A stretch of DNA of 64,000 bases, taken from assembly GCF_013409205.1 (NCBI RefSeq), contig NZ_JACCAE010000001.1, positions 2,170,001 to 2,234,000 of the forward strand, written 5' to 3'. Of the stretch, positions 61,320 through 64,000 are shown one piece after another. Position 1 is the stretch's first letter; each line of letters begins with the position of its first letter. The DNA is from Janibacter cremeus (GTDB lineage: Bacteria > Actinomycetota > Actinomycetes > Actinomycetales > Dermatophilaceae). The position numbers were made by a program, and so were the translations under genes. The notes beneath the pieces were generated by a model that was not told the DNA's origin, ran no database searches, and worked only from the letters and a program-made list of their open reading frames with translations.

Positions 61320-62146
61320 GCCCCGCCATCGCACCCGAGCCCTCCGCCCCCTTCGGGGAGTGGAGTGGCGGTCAGGTCACCCCGAACGCCCACTGCCTCC
61401 TCCAGGGCAACCCCGGCCCCATGACGCTCGACGGGACCAACACCTGGGTGCTGATGTCGCCCGGTGGGACCGAGGCGATCGTGATCGACCCGGGTGAGGA
61501 CGAGGCTGAGCACCAGCAGCGTGTCGTCGACCACGTCGCAGCGCACGGGGCTCGCGTTGGCCGGATCGTGCTCACGCACGGCCACTACGACCACAGCGAG
61601 GGAGCCCCACGGTTGGCGCGGCTCACCGGAGCGCCCGTCCAGGCGGTCGGCCGCGGGCACGACGACCTGTCCGACGGCGATGTGCTGCGGGCCGGGGACC
61701 TGGAGATCCGCGTCGTGACCACCCCGGGGCACACCGCCGATTCGATCTCCTTCGCGCTCGAGTCCGACAACGCGCTGCTGACCGGTGACACCGTCCTCGG
61801 GCGCGGGACCACGGTCGTCGCCCACCCTGACGGGGAGCTGGCGGCCTACCTCGACTCGCTCGAGCGCATCAAGGCGCTCACCGGTGGGGGAGAGGTCACC
61901 TCGATCCTTCCCGGCCACGGACCGACGGTCCCCGATGCTGCGTCGATGGTCGACTTCTACCGCATGCACCGGCGCGAGCGCCTCGACCAGGTCCGTGCTG
62001 CGCTCTCCGATGGTGCGCACACCGCCGACGACGTCGTGGCGACGGTCTACGCGGACGTCGATCGGTCTGTCTGGCCCGCCGCGAAGATGTCGGTTCTCGC
62101 GCAGATGGCCTACGTTCTCGCGCAGATGGCCTACCTCGAGGCCTGA
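61316..62146 (+). CDS. MBL-fold metallohydrolase (LACTB2-like)
   Basis: 276 aa from a GTG overlapping the NUDIX gene. LTHGHYDHSEGA is the HxHxDH zinc site, with TTPGHTADSISF, LLTGDTVLG and ILPGHGP supplying the remaining ligands. The C-terminal helical part (MVDFYRMHRRERLDQV) matches LACTB2-like enzymes, some of which are endoribonucleases. The end of the protein repeats VLAQMAY twice because of an exact 21-bp tandem duplication (62093-62134). Synteny equals Rv3677c. Confidence 0.93.
   Translation: MSPAIAPEPSAPFGEWSGGQVTPNAHCLLQGNPGPMTLDGTNTWVLMSPGGTEAIVIDPGEDEAEHQQRVVDHVAAHGARVGRIVLTHGHYDHSEGAPRLARLTGAPVQAVGRGHDDLSDGDVLRAGDLEIRVVTTPGHTADSISFALESDNALLTGDTVLGRGTTVVAHPDGELAAYLDSLERIKALTGGGEVTSILPGHGPTVPDAASMVDFYRMHRRERLDQVRAALSDGAHTADDVVATVYADVDRSVWPAAKMSVLAQMAYVLAQMAYLEA
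62093..62134 (+). repeat. Exact 21-bp tandem duplication inside the MBL gene
   Basis: Bases 62093-62113 are repeated without change at 62114-62134, adding VLAQMAY a second time near the C-terminus, in frame. Confidence 0.95.
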
Positions 62147-62331
62147 CCGTCGAGCGTCGGGCGAAGTGATTGGCCGGTCCGGGGTCCACGGGCGCAGGGA
62201 CGGGACGCACTTGGCGCGAAGTCCGGCCCACCGTGTCCATCTCCGTCGACCAGGTTTGACAGGCCGGACTCCGGCCTGGGCCGTGCCGACCCCGTCCGTG
62301 TGCCCGCTTCAACGCGCCCCTGCGCCAGACA

Positions 62332-62366
62332 GAAGGCCGCGTGCTCACCAGGAGCGCGCGGCCTTC
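62332..62366. terminator. Bidirectional hairpin between the MBL gene and crp
   Basis: A 15-bp stem (62332-62346 with 62352-62366, one G-T pair) has a 5-nt loop, located 18 bp before the crp stop. The remaining 185 bp after the MBL gene show nothing recognisable. Confidence 0.8.
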
Positions 62367-62384
62367 GTCGTGTCGTGGTATGCG

Positions 62385-63062
62385 TCAGCGCGCGCGGCGG
62401 GTGAGGCGCTCGACGTCGGTGAGCAGCACGGCCCGGGCCTCGAGGCGCAGCCAGCCACGCCCGGCGAAGTCGGCGAGCGCCTTGTTGACCGTCTCCCGGG
62501 AGGCGCCGACGAGCTGGGCGAGCTCCTCCTGGGTGAGGTCGTGGCCGACCATGACACCCTCCTCGACGGGGCGACCGAATCGCTGGCTCAGCTCGAGCAG
62601 AGCCTTGGCCACGCGCCCGGGGACGTCCGTGAAGACGAGGTCGGCGAGGTTCTCGTTGGTGCGGCGCAGACGGCGGGCCAAGGCGGCCAGCAGCGTGCCT
62701 GCGATGTGCGAGTGGCTCCCCAAGAGGGTGACCAACTGCTCGTGACCCAGGCCGATGAGCTGCGTCTCGGCCACGGCGGTCGCCGTGGCCGTACGCGGAC
62801 CGGGGTCGAAGAGGCTGAGCTCCCCCAACATCTCGGACGGGCCGAGGATCGCCAGCAGATTCTCCCGGCCGTCCGTGGAGGAGCGGCCGAGCTTGATCTT
62901 GCCCTCGGTGATGACATAGAGACGATCACCCTGGTCGCCCTCGTTGAAGAGGACGTCCCCGCGCTCCATGCGCACAGGGGTCATCGTCGCCATCACCTCA
63001 GCGGCGTCGGCGTCGTCAAGAGTCGCGAAGAGCGGGGCGCGGCGTACGACATCGAGGTTCAC
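62385..63062 (-). CDS. crp: Crp/GlxR-type cAMP receptor regulator
   Basis: 225 aa from a GTG. The cyclic-nucleotide pocket is seen in GELSLFDPGPRTATATAVAE (Glu and Arg contacts to cAMP). A dimer helix with LARRLRRTNENLADLVFTDVPGRVAKALLEL follows, then the helix-turn-helix LTQEELAQLVGASRETVNKALADFAGRGWLRLE. This is closely similar to M. tuberculosis Crp (Rv3676) and Corynebacterium GlxR, a global regulator. The gene lies back-to-back with nth, 50 bp apart. Confidence 0.96.
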   Translation of the reverse strand: MNLDVVRRAPLFATLDDADAAEVMATMTPVRMERGDVLFNEGDQGDRLYVITEGKIKLGRSSTDGRENLLAILGPSEMLGELSLFDPGPRTATATAVAETQLIGLGHEQLVTLLGSHSHIAGTLLAALARRLRRTNENLADLVFTDVPGRVAKALLELSQRFGRPVEEGVMVGHDLTQEELAQLVGASRETVNKALADFAGRGWLRLEARAVLLTDVERLTRRAR

Positions 63063-63112
63063 ACAGCGCAGTGTGCCACGAGAGAGATTCTCGTGGGGCC
63101 TAGGCTGCGGGG

Positions 63113-63844
63113 GTGTCTGCTGATCGCGTCGAGTCCCCGCTCGCCCTGACTCGTCGAGCTCGCCGCATGTACCGCACGTTGCACGGGCAGTACCCGTACG
63201 CGCACTGCGAGCTCGACTTCGACAACCCGTTGCAGCTGCTCGTCGCGACAGTGCTCTCGGCGCAGACGACGGATGTCACGGTCAACCGGGTCACTCCTGC
63301 TCTGTTCTCCCGATGGCCCACTGCGGCCGACCTCGCGTCGGCCGATCGGAGTGAGATGGAGGAGGTGCTGCGCCCGACCGGCTTCTTCCGGGCCAAGACC
63401 AACTCCGTGCTCAAGCTGGGCGCGGCCCTCGTGGAGGACCACGACGGGCAGGTACCACCGCGCCTGAAGGATCTGGTGAAGTTGCCGGGGGTGGGCCGCA
63501 AGACGGCGAACGTGGTCCTGGGCAATGCCTTCGGTATCCCGGGGATCACGGTCGACACGCACTTCGGCCGGTTGTCACGGCGCATGGGGTGGACGGACGA
63601 GGAGGACCCCGTCAAGGTCGAGCACGCGGTCGGTGGGCTCATCCCGCGCAAGGAGTGGACGATGCTCAGCCACGTCGTGATCTTCCACGGCCGCCGGACC
63701 TGCCACGCGCGACGACCGGCGTGCGGCGCCTGCCCCGTGGCCCGGTGGTGTCCGTCGTACGGGGTGGGCGAGACCGACCCCGAGGCGGCGGCCGCGCTCC
63801 TGAAGTACGAACTGGCGCCCGGAGCGGAGGCGAAGAGGGTATGA
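63113..63844 (+). CDS. nth: Endonuclease III
   Basis: 243 aa from a [39 protein letters not shown] contains the helix-hairpin-helix, the catalytic Lys (GRKTA) and the catalytic Asp (VDTH). The C-terminal 4Fe-4S site is Cys-x6-Cys-x2-Cys-x5-Cys ([17 protein letters not shown]). It removes oxidised pyrimidines and nicks abasic sites in base-excision repair. Its stop overlaps the next gene by 4 bp (ATGA). Confidence 0.97.
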   Translation: MSADRVESPLALTRRARRMYRTLHGQYPYAHCELDFDNPLQLLVATVLSAQTTDVTVNRVTPALFSRWPTAADLASADRSEMEEVLRPTGFFRAKTNSVLKLGAALVEDHDGQVPPRLKDLVKLPGVGRKTANVVLGNAFGIPGITVDTHFGRLSRRMGWTDEEDPVKVEHAVGGLIPRKEWTMLSHVVIFHGRRTCHARRPACGACPVARWCPSYGVGETDPEAAAALLKYELAPGAEAKRV

Positions 63845-64000
63845 ACCACGTCGAGTCGCCGCCACCCGGGTGGTTGGTCAGGTGCGCGGCGAACCTCCAC
63901 GCCGACCTTCCGGACTGGTTCACCCGTTTCGAGCCACCGGAGGACCCGCCGCGACGCTCTGCGGTCCTCATGCTCTTCGGACCGGGCGAGGACGGCCCGC
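63841..64000 (+). CDS. NUDIX hydrolase, CoA pyrophosphatase-like, 3'-truncated by the window end
   Basis: Only the first 53 codons are present. [30 protein letters not shown] is typical of the start of the NUDIX CoA-pyrophosphatase found after nth in actinobacteria (Rv3672c-like). The catalytic Nudix box lies beyond the window. The start overlaps the nth stop (ATGA). Confidence 0.75.
   Translation, partial: MNHVESPPPGWLVRCAANLHADLPDWFTRFEPPEDPPRRSAVLMLFGPGEDGP

Overview
The window is about 70% GC, with GTG/TTG starts, many 1-8 bp gene overlaps, bacterial small-type SRP RNA and Actinobacteria-type neighbourhoods. Examples are fadE24-fadE23-like, tRNA-Ser/ffs/dnaX/recR, lysC/asd-like and ponA2/two ArsA-type ATPases/RidA/MBL/Crp/nth. 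By inference it is the chromosome of a high-GC Micrococcales actinobacterium, perhaps Intrasporangiaceae (Janibacter/Knoellia-like). No rRNA, insertion sequence, prophage or CRISPR array was seen. No stretch longer than about 300 bp lacks a gene or RNA.

1-10.3 kb holds cell-envelope genes. These are the 3' part of a LytR-CpsA-Psr (LCP) protein, tRNA-Ser(GCT), and a leftward set of response regulator, histidine kinase, ArnT/PMT-like glycosyltransferase and GT2-GtrA glycosyltransferase, with a small anchored low-complexity protein divergent from the regulator. After tRNA-Arg(ACG) comes a coupled pair of WecB epimerase and membrane GT2 synthase. 10.3-28.6 kb is central and fatty/branched-acid metabolism: GTP-PEPCK, two acyl-CoA dehydrogenases, a secreted subtilase, a BtuF-like binding protein, DUF202 proteins, fused isobutyryl-CoA mutase (IcmF) with a MarR regulator sharing a promoter motif, a FluC pair, AlaA, and a coupled MFS transporter/PLP decarboxylase.

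28.7-42 kb carries pntAB and PadR plus a HAAS-type membrane protein, with a perfect palindrome inside the PadR promoter. It continues with PH-domain and small membrane proteins, upp, tadA, a formylglycine-generating enzyme/SHOCT/arylsulfatase module, tRNA-Ser(CGA), a LytR_C protein, tRNA-Ser(GGA) and the SRP RNA. 42-53 kb has dnaX, recR, a DUF5063 gene, lysC and an aspartate-semialdehyde-dehydrogenase homologue that has lost its catalytic cysteine. It also has a double LytR_C protein, a PPi-type phosphofructokinase, and a leftward group of small metabolic genes ending near tRNA-Pro(CGG).

53.5-64 kb is the conserved metallophosphoesterase/ponA2/ArsA-pair/RidA/NUDIX/MBL/crp/nth neighbourhood. 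The WhiB gene usually found between ponA2 and the ATPases is not there. The most notable observations are the cysteine-less Asd homologue coupled to lysC, the shared icmF/marR motif, the promoter-embedded PadR operator, the PEPCK with Ser in place of its P-loop Cys, the two-gene WecB/GT2 module, and a strand-biased, over-frequent heptamer CGAAGGG.
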